Below, piece by piece: positions 32,372 to 40,475 of a stretch of 64,000 bases of DNA. The position numbers were made by a program, and so were the translations under genes. The notes under the pieces are model-generated. The model did no database searches. It saw only the letters and a program-made list of their open reading frames with translations, and was not told the DNA's origin. This stretch comes from Klenkia sesuvii. GTDB lineage: Bacteria; Actinomycetota; Actinomycetes; Mycobacteriales; Geodermatophilaceae. Numbering within the stretch: the first letter of the stretch is position 1; the number at the start of each line of letters is the position of its first letter. Location of the stretch: NCBI RefSeq assembly GCF_037083825.1, contig NZ_JBAPLU010000009.1:106566-170565 (forward strand), written 5' to 3'.

Positions 32372-34204
32372 ATGGAGACGAGGGCACGGCTGGGGGTGGC
32401 CCTGCAGGTCGCCGTCATCAGCCCGCCTCCACCCACCTCGACCGAGGTCCTCGACCGGCCGCAGCGCCTGTGCGAGGTGCTCGCCCCACGCCTGCTGGAC
32501 GACGTCGCGTGCGCCGGGGAGCTGCAGCGCATCACCGACCTGCGCGCCCGCCTCGACGCCTACGAGGTCGGTGTGGTGGCACGGTTGGCCGACCTCCGTC
32601 CCGACCTGTGGGAGCACCTGGACCACCCCGGTGGCCCGGTCGAGGGGTGGTCACCGGTGCGCGAGTTCCCCGGGGTCAGCGAGTTCTTCGTCGACGAAGT
32701 GGCAGCCGTGCTGGACCTGTCGCGCACGCGGGCGCACACGGTCGCGAACACCGCGCTGGTGCTGGTGCACCAGCTCCCGGCGACGTGGCACGCCCTGGCC
32801 GACGGCCGCATCGACCTGGCTCGCGCCCGGTCGCTGGTGACCGTGCTCGGCTGGCAGCAGCCCGAGGTCGCCGCCGAGGTCATCGCCGCCGTCGAGGCCG
32901 AGGCACTGGCCTGGGCGATCTCCGGGGAAGGTCCCTACCGGCTGCAGAACCGCACGGCCGCGCTGCTGCTCGAGCACGACGCCGCCGCGGCCGACCGCTC
33001 CCGCAAGCAGGCCGAGCGCGAGGCCGACGTCCAGGTCCGTGGTCGCCGCGACGGGCTCGCCGACCTCGTCGTCCCGCTCGACCCGGCCACGGCCGCCGCG
33101 TGCCGCGACGCCACCGACCGCTACGCCCGCATGTGCAAGGCCGACGGTGACGACCGACCGATCGGCCAGCTGCGCACCCTGATCGCCGCCGACCTGCTGC
33201 TGCGCGCGTGGGACACCACGCGGCCACCGGTGACGGCGCACATCACCATCCATGCGCCGCTGCCGTCCCTGTTCCCGCCACAGGCCGCGGCCGGCACCGC
33301 ACATCCAGGCGCCTGCCCCGACGACACCATGGAGCCGGGCAGCGGGCCCGACGACGTCCCGCGACCGGGCACCGGCCCCGACGACGCCTCGGAGGTGGGT
33401 GCACCCGAGCGGCACGGCACGGTGGGCGGACTGCCCATCACGGCTGCACACCTGCGCGAGCTGCTCCGGCAGTGGTCCGATGCCGACCTCGACGACCTGC
33501 ACGCCCCCGACGCCGGATCGCTCGACATCGCGCTCACCGACCCTGCCAGCGGTCGGCTGCGTGCCGTCGTCACCGAAACCGAACTTCGCCGGGCCACCAC
33601 CTGCGGCTGCCCGCTGCACTCCCCGCCGACCGCACCGGCCGGGTCCCCGGCGTCCTCGCCGGCGACGGCCGCCTGCGCCTGTCCAGTCCTCGACGCCCCA
33701 CCCATGACCAAGGCCTACCGGCCGACCGCTGCCCAGCGGCGGTTCATCGCCGCCCGCGATCGCGGGTGCCGCCATCCCGGCTGCTCCCGCCCCGCAATCT
33801 GGACCGACGCCGACCACGTCGTTGCCCACCACCACGGCGGCGAGACCGAGTGCGGCAACCTCTGCACCCTGTGCCGCCGGCACCACCGGCTCAAGACCCT
33901 CGCGCCCGGCTGGCGGTTCGAGATGACCCCGGACGGCGTCCTGTCGGTGACCACACCGTCTGGCGTCACCCGCACCACCCGACCGCCGGGCATGGGCCAC
34001 GGCATCGACCACCTGATCATCACCGGCCTGCTCACCAGCGACGACCCCGACCGGGAACCGGGCATGCTCCCCACGCCGAGCAGCGTCGCTGCCCCGTGTG
34101 CCGGCCGGGACACCCCGGCTGACCCAGACCTGGATCACGACCTCGTCCAGGACCCCAACCCGGATTCGAACCAGGACCAGGACGACGACCCCGCACCGTT
34201 CTGA
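32372..34204 (+). CDS. DUF222 / HNH endonuclease (13E12-type repeat protein)
   Basis: 610 aa. DUF222 covers about residues 25-330 (CAGELQRITDLRARLDAYEV; FFVDEVAAVLDLSRTRAH). A variable Pro/Asp/Gly linker with GPDD repeats follows, then an HNH domain near 445-520: FIAARDRGCRHPGCSRP, TDADHVVAHHHGGETECGN, CTLCRRHHRLK. That is the complete DH...N...H set with two CxxC zinc knuckles. These genes are multicopy in actinobacteria (13E12 repeats of M. tuberculosis); their function is still unknown. ATG 32372 lies 7 bases from TAGCGT, so the mRNA is probably leaderless. Confidence 0.9.
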   Translation: METRARLGVALQVAVISPPPPTSTEVLDRPQRLCEVLAPRLLDDVACAGELQRITDLRARLDAYEVGVVARLADLRPDLWEHLDHPGGPVEGWSPVREFPGVSEFFVDEVAAVLDLSRTRAHTVANTALVLVHQLPATWHALADGRIDLARARSLVTVLGWQQPEVAAEVIAAVEAEALAWAISGEGPYRLQNRTAALLLEHDAAAADRSRKQAEREADVQVRGRRDGLADLVVPLDPATAAACRDATDRYARMCKADGDDRPIGQLRTLIAADLLLRAWDTTRPPVTAHITIHAPLPSLFPPQAAAGTAHPGACPDDTMEPGSGPDDVPRPGTGPDDASEVGAPERHGTVGGLPITAAHLRELLRQWSDADLDDLHAPDAGSLDIALTDPASGRLRAVVTETELRRATTCGCPLHSPPTAPAGSPASSPATAACACPVLDAPPMTKAYRPTAAQRRFIAARDRGCRHPGCSRPAIWTDADHVVAHHHGGETECGNLCTLCRRHHRLKTLAPGWRFEMTPDGVLSVTTPSGVTRTTRPPGMGHGIDHLIITGLLTSDDPDREPGMLPTPSSVAAPCAGRDTPADPDLDHDLVQDPNPDSNQDQDDDPAPF

Positions 34205-34240
34205 TCGACCCGGCGCCCCGGGGGCACGCCGTTGCCTGGA

Positions 34241-34696
34241 TCAGTCGTCGGACGGCGCGGGGCGCACCAGGTGCTCGACCGACACCAGCCGGAACCCGCA
34301 CCGAGCAGCCAGTCGTCGCGACGGCAGGTCGGACTCGACAGTGCGGTGCTGCACCCACTCCCACCGCCCGGCGGCCCGCCGCAGCACCTCCCCCTCCAAC
34401 GCCGACGCCGCCCCACGCCCGCGGGCGCCGGGTCCCACCAGCACACTGATCTCCGGCGGCCCGGCCGGTGTGGCCACGAGGGCCGCGATGCCCACCAGGT
34501 CGGCACCGTCGAGCATCCCCACCGCCAGCAGGGCGTCCGACGGCAGCGGGCTCGCGGCAGCGAGGTCGGGCGCAGGGACGGCCCCGTGCAGGACGCGTGC
34601 AGCCTGGTCGTCCTCGGGCCCCAGCGGCCGCACCGGGAGCGGCGCTGAGGACCGGCTCCTCGCCCTCGGCCGCACCAAGCCGCGCAGCCCCACCAT
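34241..34696 (-). CDS. GNAT family N-acetyltransferase
   Basis: A 151-aa acetyltransferase fold: VGIAALVATPAGPPEISVLV (beta4-5), the CoA loop GPGARGRGAASALEGEVL and the late SRRLAARCGFRLVSVEHL. It lies 9 bases after a 70-aa gene on the same strand, so both may be one transcript. The N-terminal 20 residues are basic and may not be translated. Acceptor unknown. Confidence 0.82.
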   Translation of the reverse strand: MVGLRGLVRPRARSRSSAPLPVRPLGPEDDQAARVLHGAVPAPDLAAASPLPSDALLAVGMLDGADLVGIAALVATPAGPPEISVLVGPGARGRGAASALEGEVLRRAAGRWEWVQHRTVESDLPSRRLAARCGFRLVSVEHLVRPAPSDD

Positions 34697-34705
34697 CCGC
34701 GGTAC

Positions 34706-34918
34706 TCAGCTCCGGGCCACCTCGCCGGGCCGGTCGAGAACCGCCAGCACCCGACCGTGCAGCTGCACCACGCGCGGGCCGGCCGCATCGCCCGGGCCGG
34801 TGGCCTGCACCCAGGCCCGGCCCGGGTCGCGCACCTCGTCCGGCGGGGCACCCCAGCAGGTCGCCAACACCCCGAGGTGGTCGTCGTCGGCCGGCCGCAG
34901 ACACCAGAAGGTCGCCAC
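34706..34918 (-). CDS. Uncharacterised 70-aa protein
   Basis: GTG 34918 (VATFWCLRPADDDHLG) is preceded by AGGTAGGAAGGCAGG, a good ribosome site, so the frame is probably real. It contains WGAPPDEVRDPGRAWVQA and LHGRVLAVLDRPGEVA, compatible with a small alpha/beta protein. No family is recognised. It is divergent from the VOC gene with 49 bases between. Confidence 0.6.
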   Translation of the reverse strand: MATFWCLRPADDDHLGVLATCWGAPPDEVRDPGRAWVQATGPGDAAGPRVVQLHGRVLAVLDRPGEVARS

Positions 34919-34967
34919 CCTGCCTTCCTACCTCGCAGCCGCGGCCGACAGCGGCCAGGGTGGGTCC

Positions 34968-35372
34968 ATGACCGCACCCGCCCGGTTCAAGGATCTCTGC
35001 CTCGACGCCCGTGACCACCACGCACTCGCCGACTGGTGGTGCACCGCCATGGGTTACGTCCGCCGCGACGAGCTGCACCCGGCCGACGACGGCTGGGTGC
35101 GCCCCGTCGACTGGCCGGTGCCGATCGTCGACCCGGCAGGGCACGGCCCGATGATCTGGCTCGTGCCGGTGGCCGACGAGAAGGTGGTGAAGAACCGCAT
35201 GCACCACGACGTCGTCGGTGACACCCAGCGGCTCCTCGACCTGGGCGCCACCCTGGTCCGCGGCGACGACCGGCGAGCCGACGGTGAGCTGACCGACTGG
35301 AGGGCCGGCGACATCGAGTGGGACGTGCTGGCCGACCCCGAGGGCAACGAGTTCTGCTGCTTCGCCCCCTGA
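34968..35372 (+). CDS. VOC (glyoxalase/bleomycin-resistance fold) protein
   Basis: 134 aa with paired beta-alpha-beta-beta-beta units: FKDLCLDARDHHALADWW (first), then NRMHHDVVGDTQRLLDLGA and WDVLADPEGNEFCCF (second). The closing DPEGNEFC is the VOC signature. Candidate metal ligands are the His of MHHDV and Glu of NEFC. Members range from glyoxalases to antibiotic-binding proteins; the substrate here is not known. ATG 34968 sits 6 bases from CAGGGT. Confidence 0.87.
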   Translation: MTAPARFKDLCLDARDHHALADWWCTAMGYVRRDELHPADDGWVRPVDWPVPIVDPAGHGPMIWLVPVADEKVVKNRMHHDVVGDTQRLLDLGATLVRGDDRRADGELTDWRAGDIEWDVLADPEGNEFCCFAP

Positions 35373-35445
35373 CCGCCACGCCTTCCCGCAGCCCGGGGAC
35401 CAGCCGGGGGACATCGCCACCGACTGACCGTGCGAGCATCGCCAC

Positions 35446-36624
35446 GTGGTCGACGGGGGCAGGGAGCGGTTGCCCCGCGAGGTCCACGTACTGGCGGTCG
35501 TCGCCTTCGTGGTGGCACTCGGGTTCGGCATCGTCGCCCCGGCGATCCCGGTCTTCGTCCGCTCGTTCGGCGTCGGCACCACCGCAGTCGGGCTGGCGGT
35601 CAGCTCGTTCGCCTTCTTCCGGTTCGTGTCGGCCTTCGGTGGCGGCGCACTGGTGGAGCGGTTCGGCGAGCGCGCGGTGCTCGCCGCCGGCCTGGTCGTC
35701 GTGGCGGTCACCACGGGCGCCGCCGGGTTGGTCGGCAACTTCCCGCTGTTCCTGGCGCTGCGCTCGGCCGGCGGCGTCGGCAGCGCGATGTTCACGGTGT
35801 CGGCGCTGTCCCTGCTGCTGCGGGTGGCCCCCGCGCAGCACCGAGGGCGGTCGGCGGCGACCTTCCAGGGCGGCTTCATCCTGGGCGGCATCGCCGGCCC
35901 GGCAGCCGGTGGCCTGCTGGCCACGCTCTCCCCGCGCCTGCCGTTCCTGCTGTACGCAGGGTTCCTGCTGGTCGCCGGGGCCGTCGCGCTGACCCTCCTC
36001 CGGGCCCCCGACCGCGCCGCCCCGGGCGACCCCGACACGCCGCAGGCCGCACCGCCGCTGCCGCTGGCCGCGGCCGTGCGCAACCGCGCCTACGTCGCCG
36101 CCCTGGTGGCCAACTTCGGCGTCGGCTGGATGCTGTTCGGCGTCCGCAACTCCCTCGTCCCGCTGTACGTCACCGAGGACCTCGGCCGCACCGTCGCCTG
36201 GGCCGGCGCCGGACTGCTGGTCGGGTCGGTCGCGCAGGCCGTCGGCCTGCTGCGGTCGGGCCGCATGGTCGACGGCTGGGGACGACGACCCTCCCTCGTC
36301 CTGGGCTCGACGCTGGCCACCGGGTCGGTCGCGCTGTTGGCCGGCCCGCCCTCGACCGCGGTCTTCCTGGTGTCCATGGCGGTCTTCGGCCTGGGCGCGT
36401 CGCTGCTGGCCAGTGCCCCGGCGGCGCTCGTCGCCGACGTCAGCCCGGCCCGCGGCGGCCGCGTGGTCGCGGTCTTCCAGATGGCGTCGGACCTCGGGGG
36501 CATCGTCGGGCCGCTCGCCGCCGGCGCGCTCACCGACGCCGTCGACTACCAGCTCGCCTTCGGCGTCACGGCCGCGGTCCTGGCGGCCGGACTGGTCGCC
36601 GCGCTCGCCCTCCCCCGCACGTAG
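35446..36624 (+). CDS. MFS transporter (12-TM)
   Basis: 392 aa with 12 hydrophobic helices. Motif A appears after TM2 as GGALVERFGERAVL and again after TM8 as SGRMVDGWGRRPSLVL. FGIVAPAIPVFVRSF begins TM1 in the style of multidrug (DHA1) exporters. GTG 35446 is 6 bases from GAGCAT and lacks a Shine-Dalgarno. Its stop is 4 bases from the convergent GGDEF-EAL stop. Substrate unknown. Confidence 0.9.
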   Translation: MVDGGRERLPREVHVLAVVAFVVALGFGIVAPAIPVFVRSFGVGTTAVGLAVSSFAFFRFVSAFGGGALVERFGERAVLAAGLVVVAVTTGAAGLVGNFPLFLALRSAGGVGSAMFTVSALSLLLRVAPAQHRGRSAATFQGGFILGGIAGPAAGGLLATLSPRLPFLLYAGFLLVAGAVALTLLRAPDRAAPGDPDTPQAAPPLPLAAAVRNRAYVAALVANFGVGWMLFGVRNSLVPLYVTEDLGRTVAWAGAGLLVGSVAQAVGLLRSGRMVDGWGRRPSLVLGSTLATGSVALLAGPPSTAVFLVSMAVFGLGASLLASAPAALVADVSPARGGRVVAVFQMASDLGGIVGPLAAGALTDAVDYQLAFGVTAAVLAAGLVAALALPRT

Positions 36625-36628
36625 CCCG

Positions 36629-39337
36629 TCAGCCCACCGGTTCGCCGGTGCGGGCGCCGAACAGCTCGCCGGCCCGGTCCGGGGTCAGGGGCGCCGACAG
36701 GTGGTGGCCCTGGGCTGCGTCGCACGCGTCGGCGGCCAACCGGTCGAGCACGTCGGCCCGCTCGACCCCCTCGGCCACCACCGTCAGCCCGCTGGCGTGG
36801 GCGGCGGCGACCACGAGGGCGACCAGCCGCTGGTCAGCGGGGTCGCTCGAGACTGACCGGCCGTCGACCTTCAACGCATCCACCGGGAGGTGGCGCAGTG
36901 CGCCGATGGACGTCGTCCCGGAGCCGAAGTCGTCGAGGGCCACCCGCACGCCGAGAGCCCGCAGATCCGCCAACCGGTCCAGCAGGGTCGGTGACTCGAC
37001 GACTGCGGCCTCCCCGATCTCCAGCACCAGCGACCGCGCCGGCACCCCGGCCGCCACCAGCTCGTCGAGGACGACGTCGGTCACCCGTGGGTCGCCCAGG
37101 AACCGCGCCGAGACGTTGACCGAGACGACGGGCCCGGCCTCGTCGAGGGCCAGACCGGCAGCGGCCCGCCAGGCTGCCAGCTGGACGACGGTGGCCCGCA
37201 GCACCCAGCGGTCCAGCTCGCAGACCAGGTCCGACTGCTCCGCGACCGGCACGAACGTCTCGGGGGTCAGCACGCCCACGCCGGGGCGGTCCCAGCGCGG
37301 GAGCGCCTCGAAGCCGAGGAGGGCACCGGTCGGAACCTCCAGCACCGGCTGGTAGACCACCCGCACGTCGCCCTCCGCCAGGCCCCGGCGCAACCCCTCC
37401 TCGATGTCCCGGCGCTCGTCGAGGTGGCTGCGCAGCCCCTCGTCGAAGACCTCCACCCGCCCCCGGCCGGCGTGCTTGGCCAGGTAGACGGCGGCGTCGG
37501 CGCGGGCCAGCAGCTCGTCGCCGTCGACCTCGCCGTCCTGGGCCAGGGCGACCCCGATGCTGGCACCGACGGCGACGAGCCGCGACCCCGACGCGGTGGC
37601 CACCGCCACCGGGCGGGACACCGCGCGGACGAGGCGCTCGCCCAGCCGCACCAGCTCCGCGACGTCGCGCACCCCCTCCACCAGGACGACGAACTCGTCG
37701 CCCCCGAGGCGGCAGACGGTGTCCCCGGACCGGACCACCTCGCGCATGCGGGCGCCGACGGTGCGCAGCACGGCGTCGCCGGCGGCGTGCCCGGCGCGGT
37801 CGTTGACCGCCTTGAACCCGTCGAGGTCGACGAACAGCAGGCCCGTGCCCGCGCCGGACCGGCGGGCCCGGTGCAGGGCAGCCGTGGTCAGCCGCAGGGC
37901 CTGGCCGCGGTTGGGCAGGTCCGTCAGCGGGTCGTGCGCGGCCTCGTGCCGGAGCGCGGCCTGCAGCCGATCGCGGGTGCGGAAGGCGTCCACGAGGCGC
38001 TCGACGGAGGCGTGCAGCACGGCGCCGAGCGGTCCGGGCAGCGGCTCACCGAGGACCGGCGCCTCCAGGTCGCCCCGGGCCACCGCGGCGGCCTGGTCCT
38101 GGATGCGGCGCAACGAGTCCACCGTCGAGCCCAGCGCGCGCCCCACCGACCGCACCTCCCGGGGTCCGTCGGACCCGACGTCGACGAACCGGCCCCGGCT
38201 GATCTCGTCGGCCTGCTCCGAGAGCCGCCGCAACGACCGGGTGACCTGGTGGCCGAGCAGCCACAGCAGCAGCACCGTGCCGACCAGCGCCCCGCCGGCG
38301 ACGACCACAGTGCGGTCGCGCTCGGTGGCCGCCGCCGCCCCGTCGGCCGCGGCCGAAGCTGCCGCCCCGTCCACTGCCCGGGCCAGCAGGTCGATGGTCT
38401 CCGCGGCCACGGCATCGGCCGAGACCACCAGCGCGCGCAGCCGGGGCAGGGGCGGCACCACCGGACCGTCGGTCGCGGCGGCGTCCAGCACGGCAGCCAC
38501 CTGGACGGCGTCCTCGGTGCCGGCGAGCCGGAGGGCCTGGGTGCGCAGCGCCGGGTCGCCGATGGTGTCCAGGGACTCCCGGGCGAGCATGACGCCGGCG
38601 TGGCTGCGCAGCCACTCCCACCGGCTCTGCGCTTCCTCGGGGCTCTGCGCATCGAGCAGCCAGCTCAGGTAGTCGACGACGTCGGGGGTGAGCGCGGTCG
38701 CGAGGTCGGCCAGCACCCGCACGTCGCGGATCGCGGCCACCGTGCTCGTGCTGCCGGCCGCGCTCGCGGCGGCGACGACCACGACGTCCTGCTCGGCGCG
38801 CAGCTGGTCGGCCACGGCCACCCAGCTGGACCGCAGCGCCGCCAGGTCCAGCGGCCCACCCCCGTCGACGCGGTCCCGCAGCTCGGCGATGGCCGACCGG
38901 GCCGACCCCACGGCCGCGGCCGGGACCCCGGTCGCCGCGGCCAGGGACAGCTCGCGGTCGGTTCCGCTGCGGACCCGGGCCCGTGCGTCGGCCACCAGCG
39001 CCGCCAGGAGGGGGGCCGACTGCGGGGTGATGCCCAGCCGCTCGGCGACGTCGGGGCTGCTGAGCGTCGCCTGGGCCACGACGACCAGCAGTTCCTGGTC
39101 CACCGCCGCCGAGGCGCGCGCGAGCTGACCGTAGGTGCGCACCTGGGCCGCGGCGGTGCTGGACGCCGCGGCCTCGTCCTGGGCGCGGCTGGTCAGCACG
39201 ACGGCGAAGGCCGCCACGGTGCTCAGCGGTACGAGCACCAGGACGACCAGCAGTGCCCAGAGCGGGGTACCCCGACGGTTCCGGGCGGACCGCCGTTGTC
39301 GAGTCCACACGGCCTGCACTACGACGCCCGGGCACAC
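36629..39337 (-). CDS. Membrane GGDEF-EAL protein (cyclic-di-GMP synthesis and/or breakdown)
   Basis: 902 aa: TM1 near residue 30; an extracytoplasmic all-helical sensor of about 290 residues (nitrate/methyl-accepting type); TM2 near 345; a HAMP-like segment (SLRRLSEQADEISRGRF). Then a GGDEF domain with intact RLGGDEFVVLV, then an EAL domain. The EAL motif reads GFEALPRW, with Asn in VSVNVSARF, Glu in LVLEIGEAAV, ALDDFGSGTTS and Lys in ALKVDGRSV, plus VVAEGVE. Both catalytic sets look usable, so direction depends on regulation. The start may be GTG 39337 or GTG 39310. Confidence 0.92.
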   Translation of the reverse strand: MCPGVVVQAVWTRQRRSARNRRGTPLWALLVVLVLVPLSTVAAFAVVLTSRAQDEAAASSTAAAQVRTYGQLARASAAVDQELLVVVAQATLSSPDVAERLGITPQSAPLLAALVADARARVRSGTDRELSLAAATGVPAAAVGSARSAIAELRDRVDGGGPLDLAALRSSWVAVADQLRAEQDVVVVAAASAAGSTSTVAAIRDVRVLADLATALTPDVVDYLSWLLDAQSPEEAQSRWEWLRSHAGVMLARESLDTIGDPALRTQALRLAGTEDAVQVAAVLDAAATDGPVVPPLPRLRALVVSADAVAAETIDLLARAVDGAAASAAADGAAAATERDRTVVVAGGALVGTVLLLWLLGHQVTRSLRRLSEQADEISRGRFVDVGSDGPREVRSVGRALGSTVDSLRRIQDQAAAVARGDLEAPVLGEPLPGPLGAVLHASVERLVDAFRTRDRLQAALRHEAAHDPLTDLPNRGQALRLTTAALHRARRSGAGTGLLFVDLDGFKAVNDRAGHAAGDAVLRTVGARMREVVRSGDTVCRLGGDEFVVLVEGVRDVAELVRLGERLVRAVSRPVAVATASGSRLVAVGASIGVALAQDGEVDGDELLARADAAVYLAKHAGRGRVEVFDEGLRSHLDERRDIEEGLRRGLAEGDVRVVYQPVLEVPTGALLGFEALPRWDRPGVGVLTPETFVPVAEQSDLVCELDRWVLRATVVQLAAWRAAAGLALDEAGPVVSVNVSARFLGDPRVTDVVLDELVAAGVPARSLVLEIGEAAVVESPTLLDRLADLRALGVRVALDDFGSGTTSIGALRHLPVDALKVDGRSVSSDPADQRLVALVVAAAHASGLTVVAEGVERADVLDRLAADACDAAQGHHLSAPLTPDRAGELFGARTGEPVG

Positions 39338-39374
39338 CTGCTTGAGCCGGTGCCGGCGCCCTCACCCGGGTGGG

Positions 39375-39437
39375 GGACGGTGACTCGGGGGACGGTGACT
39401 CAGGGGGGACGGTGACTCGGGGGGACGGCGACTCAGG
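39375..39437. repeat. Tandem GACGGTGACTC repeats
   Basis: Four copies of GACGGTGACTC(G/A)GGGG, the last as GACGGCGACTCAGG, with 15-20-bp spacing. They fill the gap between the GGDEF-EAL start and the LLM-oxidoreductase stop, and the last reaches into that stop. Possible slippage site or spacer; no gene in it. Confidence 0.8.
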
Positions 39438-40470
39438 CGTCGGCGACCAGCGGGGCGACCTCGGTGCCCAGCAGCTCGATGCCGCGCAGCAGGTCGGCGT
39501 GGGCCAGCCGCGGGTTGGTCATCTGCAGCGAGAGGCGGTCGACCCCGCCGAGCTGGTCGGCGATGCGCCGGATCTTCTCGGCCACGGTCTGCGGCGAACC
39601 CATGAAGAAGGCGCCGTCGGGGCCGGAGGTGGCGTCGAACTGGGCGCGGGTGGGCGGGCGGAACCCGCGCTCGCGGCTGACCTTCGTGAACATCTCGTGC
39701 CAGCCGGGGTAGATGGTGTCCGCGGCGGCCTGGGTGCTCTCCGCGACGTAGCCGAACACGTGCAGGCCGACCTGCAGTTTCTCGGGGGCGTGCCCGGCCT
39801 GGGCGCCGGCCCGGCGGTAGAGGTCGACCAGCGGGGCGAACTGGCGGGGCTCCCCACCGATGATCGCGACCATCAGGGGCAGCCCGAGCAGGCCGGCCCG
39901 GGCGAAGGACTCGGGGCTGCCGCCCACGCCGACCCAGATCGGCAGCCGCTCCTGCGCGGGGCGGGGGTAGACGCCCTGGCCGGACAGCGCCGGGCGGTGC
40001 CGGCCCGACCAGGTGACCTGCTCGGCGTCGCGGATCTGCAGCAGCAGCTCGAGCTTCTCGGTGAAGAGGCTGTCGTAGTCCGACAGCGACAGCCCGAAGA
40101 GCGGGAAGGCCTCGGTGAACGAGCCGCGGCCGACGACGAGGTCGGTGCGCCCGCCGGAGAGGAGGTCGAGGGTGGCGAACTGCTGGAACACCCGCACGGG
40201 GTCGGCGGCCGACAGCACGGTGACCGCGCTCCCCAGCCGGATGCGCTCGGTGCGGGCGGCGGCCGCAGCCAGGATGATCGCCGGCGCGGAGTCGTAGTAC
40301 TCGGGCCGGTGGTGCTCGCCGATGCCGAAGGAGTACAGGCCCACCCGGTCGGCGAGCTCGATCTCCTCCAGCAGGTCGGCCATCCGCTGCTGCGGGCCGA
40401 CGGCCTCGCCCGTGGTCGGGTCGGTCACTGCCGCGACGAAGCTGTCGATGCCGATGTGCATGGCCGCCAT
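39433..40470 (-). CDS. LLM class flavin-dependent oxidoreductase
   Basis: 345 aa, bacterial luciferase-like TIM barrel using FMN or F420. Recognisable parts are FGIGEHHRPEYYDSAPAIIL, RIRLGSAVTVLSAADPVRV, LLSGGRTDLVVGRGSF, IWVGVGGSPESFARA and FFMGSPQTVAEKI. Length and EHH motif fit the group related to alkanal monooxygenase alpha chains. It follows the FAD/Fe-S dehydrogenase gene by 5 bases on the same strand. ATG 40470 and ATG 40461 are both possible; neither has a ribosome site. Substrate unknown. Confidence 0.9.
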   Translation of the reverse strand: MAAMHIGIDSFVAAVTDPTTGEAVGPQQRMADLLEEIELADRVGLYSFGIGEHHRPEYYDSAPAIILAAAAARTERIRLGSAVTVLSAADPVRVFQQFATLDLLSGGRTDLVVGRGSFTEAFPLFGLSLSDYDSLFTEKLELLLQIRDAEQVTWSGRHRPALSGQGVYPRPAQERLPIWVGVGGSPESFARAGLLGLPLMVAIIGGEPRQFAPLVDLYRRAGAQAGHAPEKLQVGLHVFGYVAESTQAAADTIYPGWHEMFTKVSRERGFRPPTRAQFDATSGPDGAFFMGSPQTVAEKIRRIADQLGGVDRLSLQMTNPRLAHADLLRGIELLGTEVAPLVADA

Positions 40471-40475
40471 GTTAG

